Shown here: positions 25,984 through 36,187 of the stretch, one piece after another
Numbering within the stretch: position 1 is the first letter of the stretch
Layout of the letters: each line of letters starts with the position of its first letter
Assembly (NCBI GenBank): GCA_001798595.1
Contig: MGSS01000148.1
Location: 1-62,127, forward strand
Source: Deltaproteobacteria bacterium RIFCSPLOWO2_12_FULL_60_19
Lineage (GTDB): Bacteria; Desulfobacterota; Binatia; UBA9968
Direction of reading: 5' to 3'
Length of the DNA stretch: 62,127 bases
Position numbers and translations under genes: made by a program
Notes under the pieces: model-generated
Seen by the model: only the letters and a program-made list of their open reading frames with translations
What the model was told of the DNA's origin: nothing
The model's database searches: none

Positions 25984-28900
25984 TCAAACGGATGGTGCCG
26001 CGGAATTCCCGTTCAAATACTCCCGCAGATAGCGCGCGGTATAGGAGCGCTTGCCGTCGTCGATGAGGTCGAGCGGCGCGCCGCAGGCGACGATCCGGCC
26101 GCCCTCCTCTCCCCCTTCGGGACCGAGGTCGATCAGGTAGTCCGCCTCTTTGATGATCTCCAGGTTGTGCTCGATGGTGACAACCGTGTTGCCCATGTCC
26201 ACGAGACGGTGGAGGATGTGGATGAGTTTTTCCACGTCGGCGAAGTGAAGCCCCGTCGTGGGCTCGTCGAGAATATAGAGCGTCTTGCCGCGCGACTCTT
26301 TGCCGAGTTCGTAGGCCAGTTTGATTCTTTGCGCCTCGCCGCCCGACAGCGTGTTGCTCGCCTGGCCGAGCGTGATATAGCCCATGCCGATTTCGTCGAG
26401 AATTTTTAGCGGCCGGCTGATTTTGGTGAAGACGTGAAAGAACGGCACCGCCTCTTCCACGGTCATTTGCAGCACGTCGGCGATGTTCTTGTCGTTGTAG
26501 CGGATATTCCGCGTCTCTTCGTTGAAACGGCCGCCGCCGCAGGCGTCGCATTCCATGAAAACGTCCGGCAGGAAGCTCATCTCCTTGCGAATCTTCCCCT
26601 GGCCCGCGCAGGCTTCGCACCTGCCGCCCTTAACGTTGAACGAAAAACGGTTCGCGGCATAGCCGCGCAGCCGGGCCTCCGGCGTGAGCGCGAACAGGCG
26701 GCGGATCTCGTCGAGAAATCCGACGTATGAGGCGGGAATGGAGCGCGGCGTCTTGCCGATCGGGCTCTGGTCCACCTCGACGACTCGCTCCAACGCTTTC
26801 CAGCCGCCGATCTCCTTGTGCGCCCCGGGGCGGCCGGCAAACTGGCCGAGCTTGAGCTTGAGTCCTTTGTAAAGCACTTCTTTGACCAGCGTGCTCTTGC
26901 CCGAGCCGGAAATTCCGGTGACGCAGCTCCATGCCCCCAGCGGAAATTTGGCTTCGATGTTTTTAAGATTGTGCGCCTTGGCACCGCGCACGGTGAGCCA
27001 GGCCCCGCCCGCGAAGAGCCGCGCCGGCCAGTTTCTTTGTTTCCGCGAGTTGAGAAACGCGCCGGTGGGCGAGGCGGGATTTTGCCGAATCTCCGCCGGC
27101 GTGCCGATCGCCACCACGTTGCCGCCGTGGACTCCCGCGCCGGGCCCGAGGTCGATGATCAAATCCGCGGACTCGATCGTCGCCTCGTCGTGCTCCACCA
27201 CCAGCACGGTGTTGCCGGCCTTTTCCAATTTTCTAAGCGTCCCGAGCAGCATGGCGTTGTCGCGCGGGTGGAGACCGATCGTCGGCTCGTCGAGAATGTA
27301 GCAGACGCCGCGGAGGTTCGACCCGAGCTGAGCCGCGAGGCGGATGCGCTGCGCCTCGCCGCCCGACAGCGTGTCGGCGCGCCGGTCGAGCGTGAGATAA
27401 GGCAGGCCGACTTCCGAGAGAAAGTTGAGCCGCTGCTCGATCTCGCGGAGAATTTTCTCCGTGACCGCCCGGTCGCGCTCGCTGTCGGCGCTGGGACCCC
27501 GGTCGAGGTGAAGCGCATGGAAGTGCGCCTGTCCCTCTTTGACCGACATTGCCGTGACCTCCCAGATCGCCTGACCGTCGATCTTGACGGACTGCGCGCG
27601 CCGGTTGAGCCGCTTGCCACGACAGGCGGCGCATGAGGACTCGGACATGAATTGCGAAAGCCATTCGACGGCGCCGTTCTCCGCCCCCTCCCAGCGACCT
27701 TGCAGGTAGGGAATCAACCCGCCGAAGCCGTCTTCGGCGCCGTTGACCGCCGTCTCGCGCGTCTTCTTCGCCAGGCGCGCGAACGGTTTGTCGGGATCGA
27801 CGCCCTCTTCTTTAAGCTCTCGCAGCAGACGTTGCGTCACCCGCTTAAGCTCGCGGGCGCTGCTTGTCGAGCCGGCAAATAAAGTGGCGAGAATTTCGCT
27901 CAGCGGCCGCTCCGGATTACCGACGATGAGATCGGGATCGAACTCCAGCTTGAAGCCCATGCCGCTGCACTCGGCGCAGGCGCCGTGGCGGCTGTTGAAC
28001 GAGAAGAGCCGAGGATCGAGCGCCTCGTAACCGATCCCGCATTTGAGACAAAAAAGGCGCTGGTTGTAGATCTGCTCCCCGGCTTCTGTCACAAGATGCA
28101 CCACGCCGTTTCCCAGCCTGAGTCCCTGGTCCGCCATCGCCTCGACCTCGCGCCCTCCGGCCTTGGCGCGCCCGATGACGATGTCGATGTCGTGCTCGCG
28201 GTATCGCTCCAGCCCCTCGATGAGTTTCGTGGATCTGAGATCTATCATCTCGCCGTCGATCCGCGCCCGCCGGTAGCCGAGTTTCAAGGCGCCGGTAATC
28301 ACCTCTTTGTGGAATCCCTTCCGTCCCCTCACGATCGGCGCGAGCACGGCAACCTCTTTTCCCCGGTGGACGCGCGAGATGCGGTCCATGATCTGGCTTT
28401 TGGTGAGCGCCTTGATTTGCCGGCCGCACTCGACGCAGTGCTGCTTGCCGACTTTGGAGTAGAGCAATCTCAGATAGTGATAGATTTCCGTGACCGTCGC
28501 CACGGTCGAGTTCCGCCCGCCCTGGCTCAGCCGCTGCTCGATGGCGACTGTCGGCGGGATCCCCGCCAGAAAATCAACGTCGGGCCGGTCCATGATGTTG
28601 AGAAACTGGCGCGCGTAGGTGGAAAGGCTGTCGAGGTAGCGCCGCTGCCCCTCGGCGTAGATGATGTCGAAGGCGAGCGAAGATTTTCCCGAGCCGCTCA
28701 ACCCCGTGATGACGACGAAACGGTCGCGCGGAATGTCGAGATTGATATTTTTGAGATTGTGCTCCTTCGCGCCGACGATCCTGATGCAGTTGTCCTCATC
28801 CTTTGAACTTTTGAACCGTTGAACGTTTGAACTCTTGTCGAGGAGGGGAGTAAATGGGGAGACGGACGTGTTCTGCAGGTAGAGCCTCAGATAACGGCCC

Positions 28901-31629
28901 GTGTGCGACTCTTCGGCCGCGGCCACCTGCTCGGGAGTCCCCGTAACGACGATCTTTCCCCCCGCATCGCCGCCCTCTGGGCCCAGGTCGATGATGTGGT
29001 CGGCGCACTTGACCACCTCCATGTTGTGCTCGATCACGACGACGGAGTGACCCTGATCGATCAGCTCGTTGAACGCCCAGAGCAGACGCTCGATGTCGTG
29101 GAAATGAAGTCCCGTCGTCGGCTCGTCGAAGATAAACAGCGTGCCCGACTTGCGCGCCCGCGCCATGTGCGCGGCGAGCTTGACCCGCTGGGACTCGCCT
29201 CCCGAGAGCGTCGTGAGCGGCTGGCCGAGGCGGACGTAGTCCAGACCGACGGCGCGCAGCGGGCGCAGGCCGTAGACGATCTCGGCGGAGCCTTTAAAAA
29301 ATTCCATCGCCTCGGCCACGGTGAGATCGAGCACCTGGCGGATGTTGCGCGATCGGTAAACGACTTCGAGGATCTCCTGGCGGAAGCGGCTGCCGTCGCA
29401 CTCGGGGCACGAGGTGTAAACGTCGGAGAGAAATTGCATCTCGATTTTTTCAAACCCCTCGCCGCGGCAGGTCTCGCATCTTCCCCCTTCGACGTTGAAG
29501 GAAAAAGTCGAGGGGGTGTAGCCTCTCAAGCGGGAGAGATCGGTGGCGGCGAAAAGCTTGCGGATCGCGTCGAAGACCTTCATGTAGGTGGCGGGATTGG
29601 AGCGCGGCGTCGTGCCGACCGGCGACTGATCAACCATGATGACGTCGGAGATTTTGTCCGCGCCCTCGATCCGCGCGCAGTGCGCCACCGTCGCCCCCGG
29701 CGAGTCCTTGAGCCTTCGCAGGTTGCGATGGAGCACGTCGTCCACCAGACTCGACTTGCCCGATCCCGAAACGCCGGTGATGCAGACAAACAGCCCCAGC
29801 GGAATTTCCACGTCGATTTTTTTGAGATTGTTCGCTTCAGCGCCGGAGATCCGGATCGTCCGCTGGGGTATTGCGTTACGCCGCCGCGAGGGGAACGCAA
29901 TAGTTTTCCTCTGTGAGAGATAGGCGGCGGTGAGCGACTGCTGATCCTTGAGCAGGGCTTCATAGGTGCCGGTGAAGACCAACTGTCCGCCCTGCTCGCC
30001 GGCCTTCGGGCCGAGGTCGATAATGTAGTCGCTCTCCTTGATGATTTCCGGATCGTGCTCCACCACCACGACGGTGTTGTGGTTGGCGCGCAGGCGGTGG
30101 AGAATCTCGACCAGGCGGCGGCTGTCGCGCGGATGGAGGCCGATGGACGGCTCGTCCAGAACATAAAGTGTGTTGACCAGCGAGGAACCGATCGCGGTCG
30201 TGAGATCGACCCGCTCCAACTCGCCGCCGGAAAGCGTGCGCGACTGGCGATCCAAAGTGAGATATTCCAGGCCGACCCCCATGAGATAGCCGAGCCGGCG
30301 GCGGATCTCGTCGAGAATCAGGCCCGCGACGGGATCGCCCTGGGCGCTCAAATGGAAACTCTCGAAGAAGCGATGGGCCTCGCTTACGCTCATCGCGCTC
30401 ACCTCGGCGATGTTCTTTCCGTCGATCCGAAAACAGAGCGCGTCGGGCTTAAGCCGCGACCCCGCACACTGCGGGCAGAGGAGATAGGCGCGGTAGCGCG
30501 AGAGAAAGACCCGCACGTGCATGCGGTAGCTCCTTCGCTCCATACGGCGGAACCAGCCGCGAATGCCGCGGTACTTGCCGTCGCCGTCGATGATGAGTTG
30601 CTTTTGCTTCGCGGTCAGCTCGCCGAACGGCTTCTTCGGGGAGATGCGCTTGCGCTCGCAGAATTCCATCAGCCGCTGCATGCGCCGCGCCTTGGTCACC
30701 CAGGGCTTGATGGCGCCGTCGCTCAGCGACTTCGAAGGGTCGGGAATGATGAGATCGAGATCGATGTCGATGATCCGGCCGAAGCCGCGGCAGGTTTCGC
30801 AGGCGCCCAGCGGGCTGTTGAAGGAAAAAAGATTCGGCATCGGATCGCGATAGGCGAGGTCGCAGTGCGGGCAGTGGAGCAGGCTGCTGAAAGGCTCGCG
30901 GCGCCAGCCGTCCTCGGAAAAATGGAGATTGAGCCGCCCCTTGCCGTAATGAAACGCCTGCTCCAACGAGCCGGTGATTCGCTTCTTCGCTCCCGGGCGG
31001 TTGACAAACCGGTCCACCACGACTTCCAGGCTCTCGCCGGCCGAAGAGGGAGCGCCGCTCGCTTCGAGATCGCAAATCGTCTGACCCTGCAACAGGCGGT
31101 GGAAACCCGCCTGCATGAGACCCGCCTTGACCTCGCTCCAGGGAAGCGATGTGGAGAGAGAGAGCGGAAAGGTCAGCACCACGGGGGCGCCTTCAGGCGC
31201 GTCGCTGAGCTTTTTGAAGACCGACTGCGCCGTGTCCCGCTCCACCACTCTGTCACAACCCTTGCAATAGAGCGTCGAGACTTTGGCGAACAGGAGCTTG
31301 AAATGGTCGTGCAGTTCGGTCATCGTCCCGACCGTCGAGCGCGAGGTCTTGACCGGCCGGCGCTGATCGATCGCGATCGTCGGCGGAATGCCTTCGATGC
31401 TCTCGACGTCCGGCTTGTCCATGCGGTCGAGAAACTGGCGCGCGTAGGCGGAGAAGCTCTCCACGTAGCGCCGCTGTCCCTCGGCATAGAGAATGTCGAA
31501 GGCGAGAGTCGATTTTCCCGAGCCGCTGACGCCCGTGACGACGGTGAGAGCGTTGAGTGGAATGTCTAGGTCGAAGTTTTTGAGATTGTTTTGCCTGGCC
31601 CCGTGGATGCGAATCCAACCTTCACTCAT
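25984..31629 (-). CDS. uvrA: Double-length excinuclease ABC subunit A
   Basis: DNA damage sensor of nucleotide excision repair. At 1881 residues it is about twice the normal 940: two complete UvrA units are fused in frame. Each unit has two ATPase cassettes, so there are four Walker A sites (GVSGSGKST at 33, a second [18 protein letters not shown] at about 965, GISGSGKST) and paired CxxC zinc modules (CPHC...CETC; CLKC...CAEC). The first signature of unit 1 is [11 protein letters not shown] instead of LSGGEAQR; the other three are normal. The join (about residues 931-943) is encoded by a GTTCAA repeat also found between gyrB and gyrA. Fused UvrAs are known in some bacteria, for example Chlamydia. 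The 80-residue gene lies just upstream. Confidence 0.95.
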   Translation of the reverse strand: MSEGWIRIHGARQNNLKNFDLDIPLNALTVVTGVSGSGKSTLAFDILYAEGQRRYVESFSAYARQFLDRMDKPDVESIEGIPPTIAIDQRRPVKTSRSTVGTMTELHDHFKLLFAKVSTLYCKGCDRVVERDTAQSVFKKLSDAPEGAPVVLTFPLSLSTSLPWSEVKAGLMQAGFHRLLQGQTICDLEASGAPSSAGESLEVVVDRFVNRPGAKKRITGSLEQAFHYGKGRLNLHFSEDGWRREPFSSLLHCPHCDLAYRDPMPNLFSFNSPLGACETCRGFGRIIDIDLDLIIPDPSKSLSDGAIKPWVTKARRMQRLMEFCERKRISPKKPFGELTAKQKQLIIDGDGKYRGIRGWFRRMERRSYRMHVRVFLSRYRAYLLCPQCAGSRLKPDALCFRIDGKNIAEVSAMSVSEAHRFFESFHLSAQGDPVAGLILDEIRRRLGYLMGVGLEYLTLDRQSRTLSGGELERVDLTTAIGSSLVNTLYVLDEPSIGLHPRDSRRLVEILHRLRANHNTVVVVEHDPEIIKESDYIIDLGPKAGEQGGQLVFTGTYEALLKDQQSLTAAYLSQRKTIAFPSRRRNAIPQRTIRISGAEANNLKKIDVEIPLGLFVCITGVSGSGKSSLVDDVLHRNLRRLKDSPGATVAHCARIEGADKISDVIMVDQSPVGTTPRSNPATYMKVFDAIRKLFAATDLSRLRGYTPSTFSFNVEGGRCETCRGEGFEKIEMQFLSDVYTSCPECDGSRFRQEILEVVYRSRNIRQVLDLTVAEAMEFFKGSAEIVYGLRPLRAVGLDYVRLGQPLTTLSGGESQRVKLAAHMARARKSGTLFIFDEPTTGLHFHDIERLLWAFNELIDQGHSVVVIEHNMEVVKCADHIIDLGPEGGDAGGKIVVTGTPEQVAAAEESHTGRYLRLYLQNTSVSPFTPLLDKSSNVQRFKSSKDEDNCIRIVGAKEHNLKNINLDIPRDRFVVITGLSGSGKSSLAFDIIYAEGQRRYLDSLSTYARQFLNIMDRPDVDFLAGIPPTVAIEQRLSQGGRNSTVATVTEIYHYLRLLYSKVGKQHCVECGRQIKALTKSQIMDRISRVHRGKEVAVLAPIVRGRKGFHKEVITGALKLGYRRARIDGEMIDLRSTKLIEGLERYREHDIDIVIGRAKAGGREVEAMADQGLRLGNGVVHLVTEAGEQIYNQRLFCLKCGIGYEALDPRLFSFNSRHGACAECSGMGFKLEFDPDLIVGNPERPLSEILATLFAGSTSSARELKRVTQRLLRELKEEGVDPDKPFARLAKKTRETAVNGAEDGFGGLIPYLQGRWEGAENGAVEWLSQFMSESSCAACRGKRLNRRAQSVKIDGQAIWEVTAMSVKEGQAHFHALHLDRGPSADSERDRAVTEKILREIEQRLNFLSEVGLPYLTLDRRADTLSGGEAQRIRLAAQLGSNLRGVCYILDEPTIGLHPRDNAMLLGTLRKLEKAGNTVLVVEHDEATIESADLIIDLGPGAGVHGGNVVAIGTPAEIRQNPASPTGAFLNSRKQRNWPARLFAGGAWLTVRGAKAHNLKNIEAKFPLGAWSCVTGISGSGKSTLVKEVLYKGLKLKLGQFAGRPGAHKEIGGWKALERVVEVDQSPIGKTPRSIPASYVGFLDEIRRLFALTPEARLRGYAANRFSFNVKGGRCEACAGQGKIRKEMSFLPDVFMECDACGGGRFNEETRNIRYNDKNIADVLQMTVEEAVPFFHVFTKISRPLKILDEIGMGYITLGQASNTLSGGEAQRIKLAYELGKESRGKTLYILDEPTTGLHFADVEKLIHILHRLVDMGNTVVTIEHNLEIIKEADYLIDLGPEGGEEGGRIVACGAPLDLIDDGKRSYTARYLREYLNGNSAAPSV
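28801..28833 (-). repeat. GTTCAA tract encoding the UvrA inter-unit linker
   Basis: On the coding strand four GTTCAA units follow each other at 8-10 base intervals, giving the linker residues [10 protein letters not shown]. The tract resembles the intergenic one at 5840-5880. It marks the exact seam between the two UvrA units. Confidence 0.65.
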
Positions 31630-31637
31630 GGCGTAGC

Positions 31638-31880
31638 CTATTGCAAGTTGTATCGTTCGATCAGGATGCGGCGGAAGCGCGAGCCGTAGATCAAATCAAA
31701 CGTCTCGCCTTTGTCGGGGAACAGCTCCAAGGCCCGCGCCTTGGCGTCGGCGACGAGCTTCTGAGCTTGATCCAAAGTCAGATCGGTCTGCCAGAGCAGC
31801 GCGGCGGTGAGATCCACGATGCGTCTGAGCCGCCTGACCTTCAATTCCTCGGCTAACAGTGCTTCTTTGTCCGGCGTCAT
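31638..31880 (-). CDS. Conserved 80-residue hypothetical protein upstream of uvrA
   Basis: A small helical soluble protein ([20 protein letters not shown]...) with [53 protein letters not shown] recall similar short proteins in other deltaproteobacteria and acidobacteria, but know no function. It ends 8 bases before the uvrA start, so it is probably the first gene of the uvrA operon. Confidence 0.72.
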   Translation of the reverse strand: MTPDKEALLAEELKVRRLRRIVDLTAALLWQTDLTLDQAQKLVADAKARALELFPDKGETFDLIYGSRFRRILIERYNLQ

Positions 31881-31946
31881 GGCCTAACTTTTTATTTCTA
31901 CCACAGGCCGGCGGTCAGTCAAGGTGAGATATCAGCGGGCACTCAG

Positions 31947-32005
31947 GTAGGGGCAACCCCCTGTGGTTGCCCTTCCCCAGGGCAGGCACGGGGGCCTGCC
32001 CCTAC
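31947..32005. repeat. F2 repeat copy with two hairpins
   Basis: GTAGGGGCAACC and GGTTGCCC form one stem, GGGCAGGC and GCCTGCCC a second, and GTAGGGGC/GCCCCTAC are the outer ends. It lies between the divergent 31638 gene and queE and may overlap their promoters. Confidence 0.6.
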
Positions 32006-32061
32006 CGAAGAGGCGCAGGGGAATGTTCGATTCTTCGGAGCCCCTTTGTTAAGCTAATCCC

Positions 32062-32748
32062 ATGCGCATCGCCGAGATCTTTTACTCCATTCAAGGCGAA
32101 GGAAGACTGCTCGGAGTCCCGTCGGTCTTCATCCGCACGTCAGGCTGCAATTTGCGCTGCGTCTGGTGCGACACGCCCTATACTTCGTGGAAACCGGAGG
32201 GTGAGGAACGGAGCTTTAAAGAGATCATGGCCGCGGCGGCAAAATATCCCGCCAGGCATGTCGTCGTCACCGGCGGCGAGCCGCTGCTCGCTCCCGAGAT
32301 CGAGGAGCTTACGAAGAGACTTAAACAGCGCGCTTATCACATCACGATCGAGAGCGCGGCGACGATCTTCAAGCCCGTCGCCTGCGATTTAATGTCCATG
32401 AGCCCAAAGCTCGCGAACTCGACGCCCTGGAAGCGGGAGAATGGGAAGTTCGCCAAGATGCACGAGGAGCGGCGGCTGAACCTCACCGTAATGCAGAAGT
32501 TCATCGACCGCTACGACTACCAGCTCAAGTTTGTCGTGGATCAAAGACGGGACTTTGACGAAATCCAGCGAGTCTTAGCAAACGTCAAGCATGTTGACGC
32601 CGCTCGCGTCCTCATCATGGCCCAGGGAAGAACGAAGAAGGAGTTGCGCGAGCGCGCTCCGTGGATCGTCGCGCTGTGCAAAAAACACGGCTTCTCCTAC
32701 ACCCCGCGCCTGCAGATCGAACTCTGGGGCAACCGCAGGGGAACATAA
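32062..32748 (+). CDS. queE: 7-carboxy-7-deazaguanine synthase
   Basis: Radical SAM enzyme that makes the 7-deazaguanine ring for queuosine and archaeosine-type modifications. The 228 residues start MRIAEIFYSIQGEGRLLGVPSVFIRTSGCNLRCVWCDTPY, where CNLRCVWC is the cluster-binding CxxxCxxC. VVVTGGEPLL (residues about 69-78) is the SAM-binding GGE. The C-terminal QIELWGNRRG is family-typical. The other pathway genes are not here; the PTPS-like gene at 51.1 kb lacks the QueD cysteine. Confidence 0.95.
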   Translation: MRIAEIFYSIQGEGRLLGVPSVFIRTSGCNLRCVWCDTPYTSWKPEGEERSFKEIMAAAAKYPARHVVVTGGEPLLAPEIEELTKRLKQRAYHITIESAATIFKPVACDLMSMSPKLANSTPWKRENGKFAKMHEERRLNLTVMQKFIDRYDYQLKFVVDQRRDFDEIQRVLANVKHVDAARVLIMAQGRTKKELRERAPWIVALCKKHGFSYTPRLQIELWGNRRGT

Positions 32749-32777
32749 ATCTCAGAGAGGGCCGCGGAACACGGCTC

Positions 32778-32972
32778 TCAAGCTTTTCTGCTCAGCTTGA
32801 GGCCTTCATATCCAAGGGACGCGGCGACGAGCAGAGCGACCACGCTGACCCATGTCGGCACAGCCCAGCCGCCGATGACCGCCTCCCAGCCGAGAATCAG
32901 CCGCGCCAGATGAAGCAGCGCGATCACTAAGAAAATGAGCCCGGTTGTGAGGGCATAAGTTTCTGGCTTCAT
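32778..32972 (-). CDS. Small two-helix membrane protein, 64 aa
   Basis: The sequence MKPETYALTTGLIFLVIALLHLARL... has two hydrophobic segments (about residues 8-28 and 38-55) with GWEAVIGGWAVPTWV between them. AAGGAG lies six to seven bases before the ATG. Similar short membrane proteins with the HxxR and GWxxxIGxxxVPxWVS pattern are widespread and uncharacterised. It is convergent with queE and separated by 29 bases. Confidence 0.75.
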   Translation of the reverse strand: MKPETYALTTGLIFLVIALLHLARLILGWEAVIGGWAVPTWVSVVALLVAASLGYEGLKLSRKA

Positions 32973-33083
32973 AGGTCGCTCCTTTCGATCGAGCTATAGC
33001 GCTCCCTCTGCGGACCCGTTAAATCACAATCATCGAGTTTAAGAAAGCGCGACCGGAGATTTCTCGAAGCCATTTCCAACGGC

Positions 33084-33113
33084 TTGACACGGCCTCGGAA
33101 ACTAGCCTAAAGA
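33084..33113 (+). promoter_or_regulatory. Candidate promoter for the histidine kinase gene
   Basis: TTGACA (33084-33089), an 18-base spacer and TAAAGA (33108-33113). The kinase starts 155 bases downstream, leaving a long untranslated leader in which I see no clear structure. Confidence 0.45.
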
Positions 33114-33268
33114 AATGGCCAGATTATGCCGATAACGGCCTGTGGAGAAGACCTCCGGGGCCGAACACTTGACAGCCTCGCCACCGGCTGTTTGCACAGG
33201 GCCTACGAACGCAGCAGGTGGCATGAGAACTGCCAGTGGCTCAACCGTTCGATCCTGGAGGGCGGCCA

Positions 33269-34534
33269 ATGACGACATCCATCGCGACATCCAAAACCAT
33301 TCACCTTTTTCCTTTCACTTCCTCGCAGCTGGCGGCGCGCTTCGGCATGCCGCTCAAACCCAGCGTGATCCTGCTGCGCTGGCCGGTGGTGATCGTGTGC
33401 GCCTATCTCCTCCTCTACCCGGCCGTGGAGTATCTGCCGGCGGCGCTCTCCCACCTTTTTATCATCCTGTACGTCGCCTCCAACGTCGCCCTCTATTTCA
33501 TCGCAGAAGAAAAATTCGCCACCTGGTCCTTTTACTATCCTTTTGTCGTTACGGACACTATCGTCCTCACGCTGTCGCTGACGATGAACGGCTACGCGGA
33601 AACGAACTTTTACATCACCTGCTTTCTCCTCGTTATCGCCAGCTGTATCGTCGACGATGCGAAGCTGCGCGCGGTGGCGTCCGTCCTGGCGTCGCTGATC
33701 TATACGGCGCTGCTACTGCAATCCGTAGGAACCCCTCACCCGAGCGTCTTTCTGCGCATACCCTTTCTGTTTGTCGTGTCCCTCTATTACGGTTATTTCA
33801 CTCAATTCGTGCGCACCGAAAAAACGCTGAGACAAGAAGCGGAGCTGCGGAGCCGGGGGCAGAAAGAGATTCTCGACGTGCTGTCGCACGAACTCCGCAC
33901 GCCGCTCAGCGTGATCGGCGGCTATGCGCAGGCGTTGCAGCACGGCACCATGGGTCCGGTCAGTCCGGAACAACGCAAGGCGCTCGCGGGGATCGTTCGG
34001 CACTCCGACAACCTCTTGACTCTCGTCAACAGCCTCATCGACTTGACCCGGATCCAGTCGAGCGAGTTCTCGATCAGCCAGGAAGACGTCGCGCTAGGCG
34101 ACTATCTCGAAGAGCTGCGACTCAATTATGAATACGATCTCGGAAAGCCGGTGACGATGCGCTGGTCCGTTCCGCCGGATCTGCCGGTGATCAAATCCGA
34201 CAGGGTAAAGCTCAACATCGTGCTTAAGAACCTGATCAACAACGCCATCAAATTCACCTCTGAAGGAGAAATCCACATCTCCGTCGCCTGCTCCCCCGAT
34301 AAAAAGACATTGGAGTTCCATGTAGCCGATACCGGCATTGGCATACCCGAGAGCGAACTTTCGCAAATCTTTGAGAAATTTCATCAGGTAGACCGCACTT
34401 CCACCAGGCATTATGAAGGTCTAGGCCTGGGACTCTATATCGTCAAAGCCTTCACGGACGTGGTCGGAGGACAGATCAAGGTGGAAAGCGAAGTCAACCG
34501 GGGCTCGACCTTCACGCTCTCCCTGCCGATCTGA
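33269..34534 (+). CDS. Membrane sensor histidine kinase, orphan
   Basis: A 421-residue kinase starting at the ATG at 33269 (GGAGGG upstream). The N-terminal sensor is five to six membrane helices between residues 33 and 178, with no sizeable periplasmic loop. The HisKA domain carries the phospho-acceptor H207 in LSHELRTPLSVIGGYA. The HATPase domain has NLINNAIKFT (N box), DTGIGIP (G1), FEKFHQVD (F box) and GLGLGLYIVKAF (G2). No response regulator gene is adjacent, so the partner is elsewhere. The signal is unknown; a helix-only sensor suggests detection at or in the membrane. Confidence 0.92.
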   Translation: MTTSIATSKTIHLFPFTSSQLAARFGMPLKPSVILLRWPVVIVCAYLLLYPAVEYLPAALSHLFIILYVASNVALYFIAEEKFATWSFYYPFVVTDTIVLTLSLTMNGYAETNFYITCFLLVIASCIVDDAKLRAVASVLASLIYTALLLQSVGTPHPSVFLRIPFLFVVSLYYGYFTQFVRTEKTLRQEAELRSRGQKEILDVLSHELRTPLSVIGGYAQALQHGTMGPVSPEQRKALAGIVRHSDNLLTLVNSLIDLTRIQSSEFSISQEDVALGDYLEELRLNYEYDLGKPVTMRWSVPPDLPVIKSDRVKLNIVLKNLINNAIKFTSEGEIHISVACSPDKKTLEFHVADTGIGIPESELSQIFEKFHQVDRTSTRHYEGLGLGLYIVKAFTDVVGGQIKVESEVNRGSTFTLSLPI

Positions 34535-34568
34535 AACGATCGCACTTCGACGGCAGCCTCACGCGGGA

Positions 34569-34808
34569 TTAATTGAGTTCCGCGGGAATGTTGCCCTTCA
34601 AGATGCGCTCGGCAAGCCGCCGTGAAACGCCGGAGGTCAGGTTGATGGTGACGCCCTGGTTTTTTCCTTCGAAAGCTTTCTTGAGTTCTCGCATAGGACC
34701 GGCGAGCGAATCCGCGTGAAAGACTTCGATGCTCGCTGCCGTTGCATGAGCGAAGGAAACAACGCCGAGCGCCAACCCACCCATAAGGCGTAGCCATCGA
34801 GGTTTCAT
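34569..34808 (-). pseudogene. N-terminal fragment of a molybdate/tungstate-binding protein
   Basis: Seventy-nine residues: a signal peptide (MKPRWLRLMGGLALGVVSFAHATAA), then IEVFHADSLAGPMRELKKAFEGK and LTSGVSRRLAERILKGNIPAELN, ending at a stop. This matches the first strands of ModA/WtpA-type oxyanion-binding proteins, where GxIPADVFASAD normally follows. The remaining 170 or so residues are absent in every frame. The promoter-like TTGACA, the GGAGG site and the signal peptide are still intact, so a short exported peptide may still be made. Confidence 0.65.
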
Positions 34809-35010
34809 GATTCACCTCCGTTTTTGGGCCGGAGCGTATCCGATAACGCCCGGAGCTGTCAACTTTGGGTAGAAGTGTAAAGCATACTCTGCTTATTAGC
34901 CGGCCAGGACGGTCTGGAAGCAGACGCAAGACAATTGGAAATCGGACCCCCGTCGAAATGTGCGAGACAATTAGACCGTGGTTCGCTGCCGTATCGGATC
35001 AAACTGCGAA

Positions 35011-35181
35011 CTAAGGACAGAACCTAATGACGCCATGAGAGCCCTCATCTTCGTGGCGACATCCTTGGATAACTCCGTGTGTCGCCGTTCCGCCCTTCAG
35101 CGCAAAGCAGCTTTCCGCCGCCACGTGCGGTATCGCTCGAAGCATCAATTCCGCCTGCTTGAAATACGAGCTGTCTTTCAA
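35011..35181 (-). pseudogene. N-terminal remnant of an AbiEii toxin
   Basis: A frame overlapping the end of the AbiEi-like gene reads LKDSSYFKQAELMLRAIPHV then AAESCFALKGGTA. This is the start of AbiEii nucleotidyltransferases (QAExLLRxLPxVAxExCFALKGGTA). After the GGTA motif the similarity ends and a stop follows. The toxin is therefore truncated before its second catalytic motif. Confidence 0.62.
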
Positions 35182-35974
35182 GTCCGCCCTCCAGGCCTGC
35201 TCCCCCCGGTTTCCGTATTCGGGACAGTGATGTTGTATTTGGAATCAAGCCGGCCTCCCCTGACCAGCATGCGCCTTCCCTTTCCAAACTTCACTTTTGA
35301 CACGTCGAGTTTTCTGACCCAGGCATGCTGGCAGCTTTCCGCGAGGACCATGAACAGCCGTTTAACCTTTACGGAGGCGCAGTTTCCAAGTAATTCCCGA
35401 ACTACCCGCGGGCGCAATGTCGTCAGCCCCTCCATCAGCAGTGTTGCTTCCTCGTAGGATTCTTGTTGCGGCACCGCATAGAGGACTTCCATCAAGGCCC
35501 GCTCGGGTGCGGACACGTTGACCCGGTAAGACCCTATGTCTTTCTCGGTCAGACCTTGATCCCCTTCGCCGGCAAAAAGATTTGTCGCCGTATAGTGGAT
35601 CTTGACACCCCAGCGGCATTGCTTAAACCAGGTAGGCAACTTTACTCCTGGAGGCCGAACAGCGATACCGTCGCGCCTTTCCCCATAGGCAGAAAATGGG
35701 CATACCCTTGCATTTGAAGCGCGGTTTTTCCACCCGCATGTATGCGAAGGCCCAGTTGCTCCTGGATGGCATAGAGACCGCCGGCCCACTCGACTTTATC
35801 GCCCGCCTTGGCATAGGCGCCCCGGCCGACCCGGCGCACCCACGAGGTTTTTTCATACGCATGAACCAGTTGCTGGTAGATTCCCTGTTTCTTGAGCCAA
35901 GGCAACACCGCCACGACCCCGGACGGCCACGCTTTAAGGAGCCGGTTTATTTTGCTGCTTTTGGAACTAGCCAT
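35178..35974 (-). pseudogene. AbiEi-family antitoxin with a frameshift
   Basis: Type IV AbiE antitoxin (winged-helix N-domain plus AbiEi C-domain). Residues 1-107 lie in one frame (INRLLKAWPSGVVAVLPWLKKQGI...ALQMQGYAHFLPMGKGATVSLFG). The rest continues in another (PPGVKLPTWFKQCRWGVKIHYTATNLF...RALMEVLYAVPQQESYEEA). The break is near 35650; restoring one C in the GGCCTCC run would give the expected FGPPG. A single-base loss, or a sequencing error, explains it. The partner AbiEii is truncated just downstream, which supports real decay. Confidence 0.75.
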
Positions 35975-36187
35975 CCTTGTTAAACTAGCTGATTATTAAA
36001 CCAACCGCAAATCGAAAGTTTATTAATCCTCCAAATTCACAACGATCCCTGGTTATCCCGGAGCCAAAACAAACGCAAGAACGAATCAGAGAAGGCTTTC
36101 CTAAAACGAGCCGATTACCGGCTGAAACAAACAGAGGGGAGCGGGGAAGGAAACAGGTCTAATATCTTGAGCGGTCAGTAGTCGCAA

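Noticed and set aside
30055-31569. A 504-codon plus-strand frame opposite uvrA
   Set aside because: Antisense shadow; no recognisable domain and no ribosome binding site.
25984-31629. UvrA fusion as an assembly artefact
   Set aside because: The two halves are clearly different in sequence and the linker is not a simple join of duplicated reads; fused UvrAs are also known elsewhere. Read mapping would settle it.
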